Below are positions 19,130-27,826 of a stretch of 63,749 nt of DNA, in pieces (positions within the stretch are counted from its first letter, which is position 1; every line of letters starts with the position of its first letter). The notes beneath the pieces were generated by a model that was not told the DNA's origin, ran no database searches, and saw only the letters and a program-made list of their open reading frames with translations. Origin of the DNA: Myxococcaceae bacterium. GTDB lineage: Bacteria; Myxococcota; Myxococcia; Myxococcales; UBA5297. Location: NCBI GenBank assembly GCA_017500825.1, contig JAFVYB010000088.1, forward strand, positions 1-63,749, in the 5' to 3' direction. The position numbers and the translations under genes are program-made.

Positions 19130-21343
19130 TCAATGAGACAAAACTGTTGAAATAACATTTCCTGTCAAGGCAGCCAAGAGGTCTCCTAGCACCGGAATCT
19201 TACCCAGCATGTCTGTATATTGCGTAAACACTGGAGCCATTGGCGCTAATTTCGCCCCCCAATATGGATTAAAGAAATTCGGAGGCTCAGCCCAAGCACC
19301 GGGACGATGATAATAAACTTCAGCATTGGCCCATGCATGGAATCCTGGCATTCCTAAAAAGTTTCGATCCTTCAGATGATTGAAATTATACTCATCTAAA
19401 CACTCTGCATTAAATTTATCATTTAAGCCCTGTGTTCCATTTTGGCAATCTGCCAAAGCAGAGGTCGGCCCCTCCACAGAGCCAACACTCGAAACTTTTA
19501 GCTTATTCTCCCCAAATCCCAGATAATTTATTGGGAATTTTGGATTTTTATTAGCTCCCGCGAGAAAATACGGATATTTCTTATCCTTCTCGAATCTTTC
19601 TATATTTAATGAAAGATATTTCGTCACGCCTTTAAATTTATGATTATTGCTGCATTCACAACTATCATCAATCCGAACCGGTGCTCCACCAAATGTATTT
19701 TTTAATGTCTCATACACAGTATTATCTATATTGCCACAAGCATCATCGCCACCAATCTCTCCTATGGCATCATCTAGTGCATCAGTAGAACTGCCACTGC
19801 TTGAATTACAATAATTCTCACAAAACTCTTTTGGATTGTAGTTTTCATTTCCGGATGATGCGCCAGGCTTAACTTCCCATTTCGTTTCACAATTCTTAAT
19901 CGTATTCCCTTCAGAATCTGTCGTTTCAGTGCAATGTTCTTTCTCTTCACAAACCTCTTCACATCCCTTCTTTTTATCATTATTACTTGAACTCGACGCG
20001 TTATCAATGGCTTCTTTAATCATATCACAAACGCCGTCGGCCATTGTATTAATTTCAGTAAACCGACAATGTTTTGTGATATTAGTATCTTTTGTAGATT
20101 GGATACCCACAGATGTAGAAACAGGTGCTATCGGAAGCGCCTTGGATATCCACTTCAGAACCGTTTTAATAAACCCAGCTTTTCCATCGCCAAACGCATT
20201 CACAAGGTCTGTCGAAATGATAGCACCACCAGCTAGATCTGATTGGCTCTCATATGTTCCCGATTTAAACAATGGATGTTTTGTTTTATTATCAGAAAAT
20301 GGCCAATCCCCTAAAAGCTTATCAACATTATATTCAGAAGGGATAGGATTCGCAAGAATCGTTCCACCTTCAGACGTAACTCCTATTTTTGCCAAAAATT
20401 CTGCTACACGTCCTCCTGCAACCTCTTCGATAATTTCGCTCAACAAATCCTTTCGATTCGTTTCCCATAATATATCACCAGAAGAACCTTCTCGGGAAGC
20501 GTTTACTAAATTCGTCATCAAACGAGTCGCATTTTTTACTTTTTGATTACTAGAGCTAGAGCCAATTTCTTCAGACCCTTTAGCGTCAAAAATACTAGGT
20601 GGGATTCCAGGAATAAAAGAAAGCCAATTAACTCCAAGCTGAAGTTCCCAAAAGAGTCCTACTCCTGTGACATACGATGCTTTTGCTAGAGAATCTTGGT
20701 TAACCAGAGAACCTGCGGTTTCAGTCATTACAGACTGATAAAATCCATTTCCCTGTGCTATTTGCCCAATTACAGTTAAATGCAAAAACATTTTCCCCAA
20801 CCCCCACTGCATCGCCCAATAATTAAAAAATTCGTTAAACAACGAGATAAACCGAATCACGTGCGGCACAACCACATCTAAGGCATTAGACGCCCACTGA
20901 ATACCCTCAGCCAACACCTTCAAAGCATGACCAAAGCCACCTATAACTCGGGCGACAGGATCCAACCAAGCCAAAAATGGAATTTTTGCCACAATGCCCA
21001 CAATAAAACCAGCATTTAATAATGGCGCAGCATATTGTGCAATCACCATTGCGTTAGCATCAAGCCAGCTGACCAGTGACTGCCAAGCCATCGCGCTGAC
21101 ATATTGCGCAATAATGGCACGATTGTTCCACGAAATAAAATTAAATGTTCGAGCAACAACAGCAGCTGATGTATACGCCGCATTATCAGCAGCATGCTGA
21201 AGCTGAATGCGCTCCTTGATCGACCAGCCCAGCTGAATGGTCGTCATGATACCAACTGCCAACACCAACAAGGAGACAGCACCGAGAATAATTGCCTGTC
21301 CAGACTCGTTGTTCCTCAAACCCTTGCGAAAACTTGAAATCAT
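19130..21343 (-). CDS. TadG-like protein with N-terminal pilin-type helix
   Basis: A 737-residue protein. The N-terminal NESGQAIILGAVSLLVLAVG matches the TadG/Flp-associated N-terminal domain, with a helix and the typical follow-on (LGWSIKERIQLQHAADNAAY). Glu at mature position 5 is absent, as in TadG-type proteins. The rest is a large extracytoplasmic region with several amphipathic or hydrophobic segments before residue 210. A Cys-rich stretch follows at about 450-560 (CEEVCEEKEHC and others). The ATG at 21343 has GGAGAAAG upstream. It is strongly AT-rich. It lies between two TadE-like genes with short gaps, indicating one transcript. Confidence 0.75.
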   Translation of the reverse strand: MISSFRKGLRNNESGQAIILGAVSLLVLAVGIMTTIQLGWSIKERIQLQHAADNAAYTSAAVVARTFNFISWNNRAIIAQYVSAMAWQSLVSWLDANAMVIAQYAAPLLNAGFIVGIVAKIPFLAWLDPVARVIGGFGHALKVLAEGIQWASNALDVVVPHVIRFISLFNEFFNYWAMQWGLGKMFLHLTVIGQIAQGNGFYQSVMTETAGSLVNQDSLAKASYVTGVGLFWELQLGVNWLSFIPGIPPSIFDAKGSEEIGSSSSNQKVKNATRLMTNLVNASREGSSGDILWETNRKDLLSEIIEEVAGGRVAEFLAKIGVTSEGGTILANPIPSEYNVDKLLGDWPFSDNKTKHPLFKSGTYESQSDLAGGAIISTDLVNAFGDGKAGFIKTVLKWISKALPIAPVSTSVGIQSTKDTNITKHCRFTEINTMADGVCDMIKEAIDNASSSSNNDKKKGCEEVCEEKEHCTETTDSEGNTIKNCETKWEVKPGASSGNENYNPKEFCENYCNSSSGSSTDALDDAIGEIGGDDACGNIDNTVYETLKNTFGGAPVRIDDSCECSNNHKFKGVTKYLSLNIERFEKDKKYPYFLAGANKNPKFPINYLGFGENKLKVSSVGSVEGPTSALADCQNGTQGLNDKFNAECLDEYNFNHLKDRNFLGMPGFHAWANAEVYYHRPGAWAEPPNFFNPYWGAKLAPMAPVFTQYTDMLGKIPVLGDLLAALTGNVISTVLSH

Positions 21344-21379
21344 TTTCTTTCTCCAAGAATCCGTGTTGTTCCAAAAGTC

Positions 21380-22312
21380 CTATTCACACGAGTCATCCAG
21401 GGCACATTTATACAAATTTGACTGCATCCTAATAGTATGCCCTGTCACCAACGGTATAGAATAACTTCTGTCTCCGTCATAAAAACTATCTCCCATCTGC
21501 GAAGCCAGCCATACAGCTAACCATTCACCAGCAGAAATTCCCTCAAAATAATCTGCCGTGCTCATAAAATCATCAGAAAAAAGCTGTCCCAGCATATCCC
21601 CCAGCGCATTGTAGTTAACATAATCAAACGCCAAAAATGGCGATCTTCGCCCCACACCTAATCCGGGATTCTCCCCCGTTATATCTTCCATCACTTGATT
21701 AAGCAAGGACAAAAACCTTGAAGCCTCCCCCATCCCCGAGCACCTCATGCTCCACCAACTATTCCATATCACCATATTAGCAAATGGAATTATTAATCTA
21801 TAAAAATACTTCACTCTAATACTCAGCTGCCCAAGTCGCCTTGTTTCAAAGGAATTAGACACCTGATCAAAGTCAATTTCATCTTTACCATTAAAATCTG
21901 CCTCTGTCGGCCGCAAGATATCAACGCTAATAAGGCTAACACCATCCGTCAACATAGCTACAGCTTCATTTTCCGCGATTACCTTCAAACCATTAACAAC
22001 CAGGTCAACCCATCCTTGTGTCGAACCAATATGGAACATAGTCCCATCAGTACCCGGCCAGTTTGGGCGAGTTGCAATCAATGATATTGCTGCAGCGCGG
22101 CGCATCTTCCCTTTATCCCCATTCCACACGCTCCCTGTTCTCGCCGCATTAAACGCCGCGTATTCCAGCATTAAGCGGGCCTGGTGCATCAGGGTCAGCT
22201 GAATGGTGCCGAGGATGAAAAAGATGACGACTGGGAGAACGATGACGGTTTCGACCAGGGCCTGGGCCGATTCGTTCTTGAGGAGTCGCTTGAGGTGTCG
22301 AGAGGGTTTCAT
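21380..22312 (-). CDS. TadE-like pseudopilin with an intragenic composition break
   Basis: A 310-residue protein. The N-terminus (LLKNESAQALVETVIVLP) is TadE-like, with Glu five residues after a probable Ala-Gln cut and a hydrophobic helix to about residue 40. The usual Gly before the cut is Ala. The ectodomain has no recognised fold. The first 45 codons (above about 22180) are GC-rich like the rest of the genome, while the remainder is abruptly AT-rich. The ATG at 22312 has AAGAGGAA upstream; an in-frame ATG at 22456 would add a proline-rich extension without protein-like features. It is the first gene of the cluster. Confidence 0.75.
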   Translation of the reverse strand: MKPSRHLKRLLKNESAQALVETVIVLPVVIFFILGTIQLTLMHQARLMLEYAAFNAARTGSVWNGDKGKMRRAAAISLIATRPNWPGTDGTMFHIGSTQGWVDLVVNGLKVIAENEAVAMLTDGVSLISVDILRPTEADFNGKDEIDFDQVSNSFETRRLGQLSIRVKYFYRLIIPFANMVIWNSWWSMRCSGMGEASRFLSLLNQVMEDITGENPGLGVGRRSPFLAFDYVNYNALGDMLGQLFSDDFMSTADYFEGISAGEWLAVWLASQMGDSFYDGDRSYSIPLVTGHTIRMQSNLYKCALDDSCE

Positions 22313-22677
22313 GTCGTTCCTCTTCACAGGCGGATGGAGCCTCTTTGCTGGAGGCGGGGCACCTGGGGTGCCGGAAATCGGCGGGCAAAGTGCGCGGGGC
22401 AAGGTTGAGGGGGAATCGGTCTTGTGGCCAAGATCCCGGGGGAGGCGGCAGGGCATTTCCTGAGGGGATAGAAGGCTGGGGGGAATCAGGCTGCGCGGCG
22501 CGGGGGAAGGGCAACTGATTCAGAGGGGCGGGCAGATATTCAGAGGGCGGCTGTAACTGCAGGGGACTGCAGAAGCGCTGAAGGCGCGGAGGCTTTGGCT
22601 GGGAAGGGGGTGGGCGATCGGGCGCTGCTGGACGGGGACGGCGATCAAATGGGCACCTTCTTCTCGGTCCTTCTTTC
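22313..22677. other. GC-rich intergenic stretch upstream of the pseudopilin cluster
   Basis: No gene was recognised; the reading frames here are proline-rich and lack ribosome binding sites. The promoter of the minus-strand pseudopilin run should lie here. I looked for a sigma-54 -24/-12 element and did not find a convincing one. Confidence 0.5.
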
Positions 22678-25026
22678 TCAGCCGTTCTTCTGGAAGCGCC
22701 AGGCGCGGTGGATTTTGGGGTTCTTCTGGAAGTCGAGGTCGAGGGTCTGGCGCGTGATGTCGCTTGAAGAAACGCCTTGGGGGAACAGTGCCTGGCAGGC
22801 GCTCTCGTCGAGGCGGAAACCGCGCAGGTTGGTCGAGAAGTAGAGGGTGCCGCCCGGGGCGAGGAGGTCGAAGGCGCGCGCGAGGAGTGTCGGGTGGTCG
22901 CGCTGGACATCGAAGGTGCCGCTCATGGCCTTGGACTTGGAGAAGGTGGGCGGGTCGAGAAAAATCAAGTCGAAGCGCTCGCTTGGGCGGCGCGTGGCGG
23001 CCTCGTTCAGCCAGCGGAGGACATCCACGCGCAGGAGGGCGTGGCGAGTGCCTGTCGCCAGCGGCGCGGTCTTCGGTGCGCCTCGCGGGGGGTGGCGATT
23101 GAATGAGGTGCCAGGGCGTCCGTCGGTCGACAGCAAGGCGCTCGCGAAGCCATTGAGCGCCAGATTGCGGCGCGCCCAGTCGAGGTAGGTGTTGGAGAGG
23201 TCGACGGTGAGCGTCTGCGTGGCACCGCCAGCGGCGGCGTGGACCGTGGCCGCGCCCGTGTAGCCAAAGAGGTTGAGGAATCGCTTGCCCTTCGCTTCGC
23301 GGCCAAGACGCAGGCGCAGGGGGCGGTGGTCGAGGAAGAGGCCGGTGTCGAGGTAGTCGGTGAGGTTGACGAGGAAGCGCAGGCCGCCCTCGCGCACCTC
23401 GTGGAAGGCGCCTTCGTCGCTGAATTTGTCGTATTGGCCGTGGCCCTTCTGGCGCTGGCGCACCTTGAGATGGACATCGGAGGGCAGGACGCCGAGGACG
23501 CGCGGGAGGGCGGCGAGGGCTTCCTGGAGGCGGCGTTCGGCCTTGCGTGGCTCGATGGTCTTGGGCGGGGCGTATTCCTGGACGTGGACCCAGCGCTCGT
23601 AGAGGTCGATGGCCAGTGCGTAGTCGGGCAGGTCGGCGTCGTAGACGCGAAAGCAGCTGACGCCCTCGCGGCGCGCCCATTTGGAGAGGTGGCGGAAATT
23701 TTTGGTCAGGCGGTTGACAAAGCCCTGGGCCGCCTCGCTCACGCGGATGGCGGGCGCCTCACCTTTGTCGCGCGCGGTCGAGGCTCCGTTGGGGGCCTGC
23801 TGCGAACCCGTGATGGAGGCATTCGCGCTCATCGCTTCCGAGACGGTCGCCGGAAGAGGCGCGGGCGCGTCGATGGGGATTTCCAGGAGCCGACATTCGA
23901 TGGCGCCGTTGAAGAGGACGTGGCGACGGCGCGCGCGCAGGCCGACTTCCTTGGTCAGTTCGAGGTTGCCGGTGAGGACAAAGCCGGTCCAACCGCTGAA
24001 GCGCTGTTTGAGGACATCGCCGAGGCGCCGATAGAGCCGTCCGAGGGCGCGGATGTCGCCCAGGCGCTCGCCGTAGGGCGGGTTGGCCACGAGAACGCCG
24101 CGCTCGATGGCGACGGGGCGTTCGCTCGACGAGAGCTCGCGCTGCTCAAAGCGGAGGTGTTCGCCGAGTCCTGCCCGTCGGGCGTTGGCGCGCGCGGCAC
24201 GGATGGCTGCTGCGTCCATGTCGAACCCTTCGACGCAGACTTTGAAGTCGCCCGAACGGCGGCGGTCGCGCTCCTGTGCCTCGGTGACAAGTTCGCTCCA
24301 GAGCGACGCGTCGTGTTGACGCCAGCGCATGAGCCCCATGGATGCGCGCAAAAGCCCGGGCGCGACATCGGCCGCCACAAGGCCCGCCTCAATCGGCAGC
24401 GTTCCCGAACCGCACATCGGATCGACGAGGCCGCCCCCCTGCCGCGCGAGATCGCTCCAGCCGGCGATGGCGAGGATGGCCGCCGCCAGATTCTCCTTGA
24501 GGGGCGCGATCGCGCTCTGAACGCGGTAGCCGCGGCGGTGAAGGCTCTCGCCGGAGAGGTCCACGCTCAGGGTGGCGACATCCTTGAAGAGGCAGGCGTT
24601 GACCCTGAGGTCGGGCCGTTCGAGGTCGACGCCGGGGCGCGTGCCGTTCGCCTCGCGGAACTGGTCGACGATGGCGTCCTTGACCTTGAGCGCGCCGAAA
24701 TGGGTGTGCGCGATTCCAGAAGCGCGGGCGCTGAAATCGACCGCCAGCGTGCCGTCGCCGCGCAGGTGTTCCCGCCAATCGACGCGACGCGCGCCCTCGT
24801 AGAGCGCCTCGGCGGTGGGCGCCTCGAAGGAGGCGAGGTTGAGAAGAACGCGGCTGGCGACGCGCGACCAGAGGCAGGCGCGGTAGCCGATGGCGAGGGG
24901 GCCCTCGAAGGCCACACCGGCGCTTTTCAGCTCGACCCCGCCGGCGCCAAGGCCTGTCAGCTCGTCGGCGAGGGCCTGCTCCATCCCCTTGGGCGCTGTT
25001 GCGAAATAGCGATGTGAGGTGGCCAT
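22678..25026 (-). CDS. rlmKL: Bifunctional 23S rRNA (guanine) methyltransferase RlmKL
   Basis: A 782-residue protein with the fused two-enzyme layout known for RlmKL: a THUMP domain (about 45-155), an RlmL methyltransferase domain (about 160-385, motif VANPPYGERLGD, SAM loop VDPMCGSGTLPIEAG) and an RlmK domain (about 450-780, SAM loop FLNLFGYTGAATVHAAAGG, motif FLDPPTFSKSK). It makes m2G2445 and m7G2069 in 23S rRNA of Escherichia coli. Both active-site motifs are intact. The ATG at 25026 begins the conserved ATSHRYFATAPKGMEQ; a TTG at 25044 is less likely. It is a housekeeping gene and stands alone between the pseudopilin cluster and the transglutaminase gene. Confidence 0.93.
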   Translation of the reverse strand: MATSHRYFATAPKGMEQALADELTGLGAGGVELKSAGVAFEGPLAIGYRACLWSRVASRVLLNLASFEAPTAEALYEGARRVDWREHLRGDGTLAVDFSARASGIAHTHFGALKVKDAIVDQFREANGTRPGVDLERPDLRVNACLFKDVATLSVDLSGESLHRRGYRVQSAIAPLKENLAAAILAIAGWSDLARQGGGLVDPMCGSGTLPIEAGLVAADVAPGLLRASMGLMRWRQHDASLWSELVTEAQERDRRRSGDFKVCVEGFDMDAAAIRAARANARRAGLGEHLRFEQRELSSSERPVAIERGVLVANPPYGERLGDIRALGRLYRRLGDVLKQRFSGWTGFVLTGNLELTKEVGLRARRRHVLFNGAIECRLLEIPIDAPAPLPATVSEAMSANASITGSQQAPNGASTARDKGEAPAIRVSEAAQGFVNRLTKNFRHLSKWARREGVSCFRVYDADLPDYALAIDLYERWVHVQEYAPPKTIEPRKAERRLQEALAALPRVLGVLPSDVHLKVRQRQKGHGQYDKFSDEGAFHEVREGGLRFLVNLTDYLDTGLFLDHRPLRLRLGREAKGKRFLNLFGYTGAATVHAAAGGATQTLTVDLSNTYLDWARRNLALNGFASALLSTDGRPGTSFNRHPPRGAPKTAPLATGTRHALLRVDVLRWLNEAATRRPSERFDLIFLDPPTFSKSKAMSGTFDVQRDHPTLLARAFDLLAPGGTLYFSTNLRGFRLDESACQALFPQGVSSSDITRQTLDLDFQKNPKIHRAWRFQKNG

Positions 25027-25214
25027 GCGCGCGCTCGCCGGCAAAGACCGGGGTGAAAAAAGGGGGCGCGCAAAGCGGATTGAGGGGGAGCGGTCAAGCC
25101 TTTTGGGGGACGGTTCAGACCTGTCTCAAAAATGAAATCGGCGTGTTTGCCGATCGCCAGCTGACCGGATCAAAGCCCGAGGATCGGAAGGCCAACGCCA
25201 GCGACGCGCGCCGA

Positions 25215-27518
25215 TCACAGCCCGCGCAGGAGACGAAAGAGCCGCCGCGCCTCGTCCGCGTCGATTGGTCTCAGGCCAAAGCGCGAGGCCAGATAGCGCT
25301 CTGTGACGCGTTGAACGATGTGCGCGCCCGAAACGCCCTCCCGAGCGAGGCGATCGGCGAATTCACGGCGCGTCTCGTTCGGGGCGCGATGAAAGCCACG
25401 CTGGCGGAGCTTGCGGGTGAGCGCGCGGTCGAGCCTTTGCGCCAACAGATCGCCACGCCAGACAACGGCGCCGCGACGCCAGCGAACAAACCATCCGGCG
25501 CGAAGGGCGATGGTGACGAGGACGGCGAGCGCCAACAGCGCGATCCACGGCCAGTGCCGCGGGAGGAAAGGCGATTGGGCCACGCCCGGGCTGGGCGGCC
25601 TTTGAAAGCGCTCGAAGCCATGGGCGATTTTGCGGGCGACGCCGCGCAGGGCCCGCCACTGATCCCAGATCGTCAGGTCGACGAAGACGCGCTGCCACTG
25701 AATGGAAAGCGCGTCGTAGCGGTCGGCGATCCAGGTGAGGAGGCCCGAGGTCTGCGGCAGGCGGCCTTCGGGTGGCGTGGGGTCGACGACGGCCACTCTC
25801 TCTCCGTCCAAAATCACCTCGACCCAGGCGTGCGCGTTGGCCAGCCGGACGAGGTAGTCGCCCTCTTCGGTGCGCTCGCCGCCGTAAAAACCGCCCACGA
25901 CACGCGCCGGGACGCCGACAGCGCGCAGCATCACCGCCATGGCCGTGGCGAACAGCTCGCAATGACCAGCGCGGCGCTCGAAGAGAAAGCGCGCCAGCGG
26001 ATCGCCCCCGCCAGCGTCGAGTTCGGTCGAATAGGCGAAGCCCTCCAGATGCGCCTCGATGGCCCGGACCTTGTCGACCACGCCTTCGCGCCCTTTGGTC
26101 AGGCGTCGCGCCAGCGCCACAACGCGCGGATCAAGCCCGGGCGGCAGGGAAAGAAACGGCGATTCAGCGGAGATTTCCGCGTTCGACGCGCCTGAAAGCG
26201 CCTCTCCCCCGAGAATGGCGCGCAAACGCCTCGGCTTTTTCAACGCGGCGCGCTCAACCGATTCCGACGATTCGGAGCGGTCAGTCAGCTCGGCCACATC
26301 AGGCGCCCCGGCCGTTTTGGGTGCGTCGCGCTCTGCCCGCCCCGGCGCCTGTGGCGGCTCACGGCGTCCATCGTCAGCGCCGCCTTCGTCGCGCAACCGG
26401 ACCGCCGCCGTCTCTGGCGACGACAGCGCGATCTCGTAGCGAAAGCCGTTGTGGGCAGGGCGGTGCAGCCGGACCTCTTCGCCCGCGTCGGCGACGAAAA
26501 AGGGCGGCATCTCGCGGCGCGGCCCCATCTGGTTGGCACGCGGACGTTCGAGTCGGAAAGCGCGCTCGGGCACAAAGACGGCGCTTTCGCCCACGGCCGG
26601 GAAGACCTCGACATGGAGGCGCCCAGAGGCCCGTTGCCTGGGACCGATGGCGACGCGCGGCTGAGGAATGGGCGCGTTGGGTTGGGGCCTGTCCAAGTCG
26701 CTCGCCTCGCCTGCCCCGCTGTGCCGATGCCACTCGACGCCGTCGTAGGTGTCGAACACGGCGCCGCGCCAATGCAGGCCGAGCGATGGCGTGCCGGGAC
26801 CGGGATCCGGGGAGAGGCGAACGCGCAGCGCCGGTCGGGGGTCGACTTTGAGAATGCCCGCGCCGTCGAGGCGAATCTTTTCGGCAAAGCCGACGCGGCC
26901 ACCGAGGGGCGTCTTGCGGGCAAAGGCGCCGGCTGTCATGCGCGGCAGGACAAAGAACAGGGCCAGGGCGGCGCACAGGGCGATGAGCGACAGGCCGAGG
27001 AGTGCACACACAAGTCGACGCGACAGGAGGCGGTCGAGGGCCCGGGGCGGGGCGTCCAGTGCTTCGGCGCAGCGCGAGAGTTCCGAGAGCGTCAGGGCCG
27101 AGGTCGCGCTGAGGGCAAACCCGGCAAAGCAGGCCGCGTAGACGAGGTCGGCGGTCAGGGCAGCGGCACCCGTGAGCGCGAGCAGGGCCGTCAGGTAGAG
27201 CAGCCCGTCGTCGGCGGCGCGGCGGCGCGTGAAGAGGCGCGTGAGGACGAGCGCCATGGCAAAGGTCGAGGCGGCCACGGCCAGCTCCAGCACATCGAAG
27301 AGGAAGAGCGCTGTGAGCAGGGCGAGCAGGAGCGCGAGGGCAAGCGTCGGCAGGAGGGCTTCGCCGCGAAATCGCCCCTCGAAGGCAAAGGCGAGCGGCA
27401 TGAGCAGGGCAAAGGCGGCGATGGCGGGCGCGGGCATGGCGCCACCGAGCGCGAGCGCGCCAAAGGCGAAGAGCACGGCGGCGTGGGCCGACATTTTGCG
27501 GGCGGTGGCGAGTTTCAA
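25215..27518 (-). CDS. TgpA-like membrane transglutaminase (DUF3488/transglutaminase/DUF4129)
   Basis: About 767 residues. The N-terminal third has about seven membrane helices (DUF3488-like), then a periplasmic transglutaminase-like domain with the Cys-His-Asp triad visible (RAGHCELFATAMAVMLRAVG; NAHAWVEV; VVDPTPP). One more membrane helix (WIALLALAVLVTIALRAGW) and a DUF4129-like helical tail follow (RRLDRALTRKLRQRG). The Pseudomonas family member TgpA is periplasmic and essential; the substrate is unknown. The start is uncertain: an ATG at 27494 would cut into conserved residues, a TTG at 27518 with GGGGA upstream is used here, and a TTG at 27641 is the longest option. It is divergent from the large TPR gene. 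Confidence 0.85.
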   Translation of the reverse strand: MKLATARKMSAHAAVLFAFGALALGGAMPAPAIAAFALLMPLAFAFEGRFRGEALLPTLALALLLALLTALFLFDVLELAVAASTFAMALVLTRLFTRRRAADDGLLYLTALLALTGAAALTADLVYAACFAGFALSATSALTLSELSRCAEALDAPPRALDRLLSRRLVCALLGLSLIALCAALALFFVLPRMTAGAFARKTPLGGRVGFAEKIRLDGAGILKVDPRPALRVRLSPDPGPGTPSLGLHWRGAVFDTYDGVEWHRHSGAGEASDLDRPQPNAPIPQPRVAIGPRQRASGRLHVEVFPAVGESAVFVPERAFRLERPRANQMGPRREMPPFFVADAGEEVRLHRPAHNGFRYEIALSSPETAAVRLRDEGGADDGRREPPQAPGRAERDAPKTAGAPDVAELTDRSESSESVERAALKKPRRLRAILGGEALSGASNAEISAESPFLSLPPGLDPRVVALARRLTKGREGVVDKVRAIEAHLEGFAYSTELDAGGGDPLARFLFERRAGHCELFATAMAVMLRAVGVPARVVGGFYGGERTEEGDYLVRLANAHAWVEVILDGERVAVVDPTPPEGRLPQTSGLLTWIADRYDALSIQWQRVFVDLTIWDQWRALRGVARKIAHGFERFQRPPSPGVAQSPFLPRHWPWIALLALAVLVTIALRAGWFVRWRRGAVVWRGDLLAQRLDRALTRKLRQRGFHRAPNETRREFADRLAREGVSGAHIVQRVTERYLASRFGLRPIDADEARRLFRLLRGL

Positions 27519-27826
27519 CGCGCGTTCCCCGAAGACGGTGGAAATCCAGAGGTGCGGGGCCAGACAAAGCGCGCGCCGTTCGCCCAAAGCCGCGCGGACG
27601 GTCAAGGGCCGACAGGGAGCTGAACTTCTCGCCCGCCCCAACTGAATCGACGCTTGCGCCGCGCCCTTGGAGCGACCGAATCGCCCCGCCGCCGAAGGTG
27701 GTTTGACAGCTGGTTGCGCCTGTGGCCGACGCGCCCACGGTTCCGCCCCAAAGCCACCCGTCTCCGCCGCCCCAAAACCGCCGAACCGCCCCTGCCCGCC
27801 TCACCACGACGACGCCCGAGGTCCCC

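Noticed and set aside
17904..22150. AT-rich block as a mobile element or genomic island
   Set aside because: No integrase, transposase, terminal repeats or tRNA attachment site; one edge falls inside a gene with an intact frame, so ectodomain exchange explains it better than insertion.
22313..22677. Sigma-54 promoter upstream of the pseudopilin cluster
   Set aside because: I looked for TGGCAC-N5-TTGC on the minus strand and found only partial matches.
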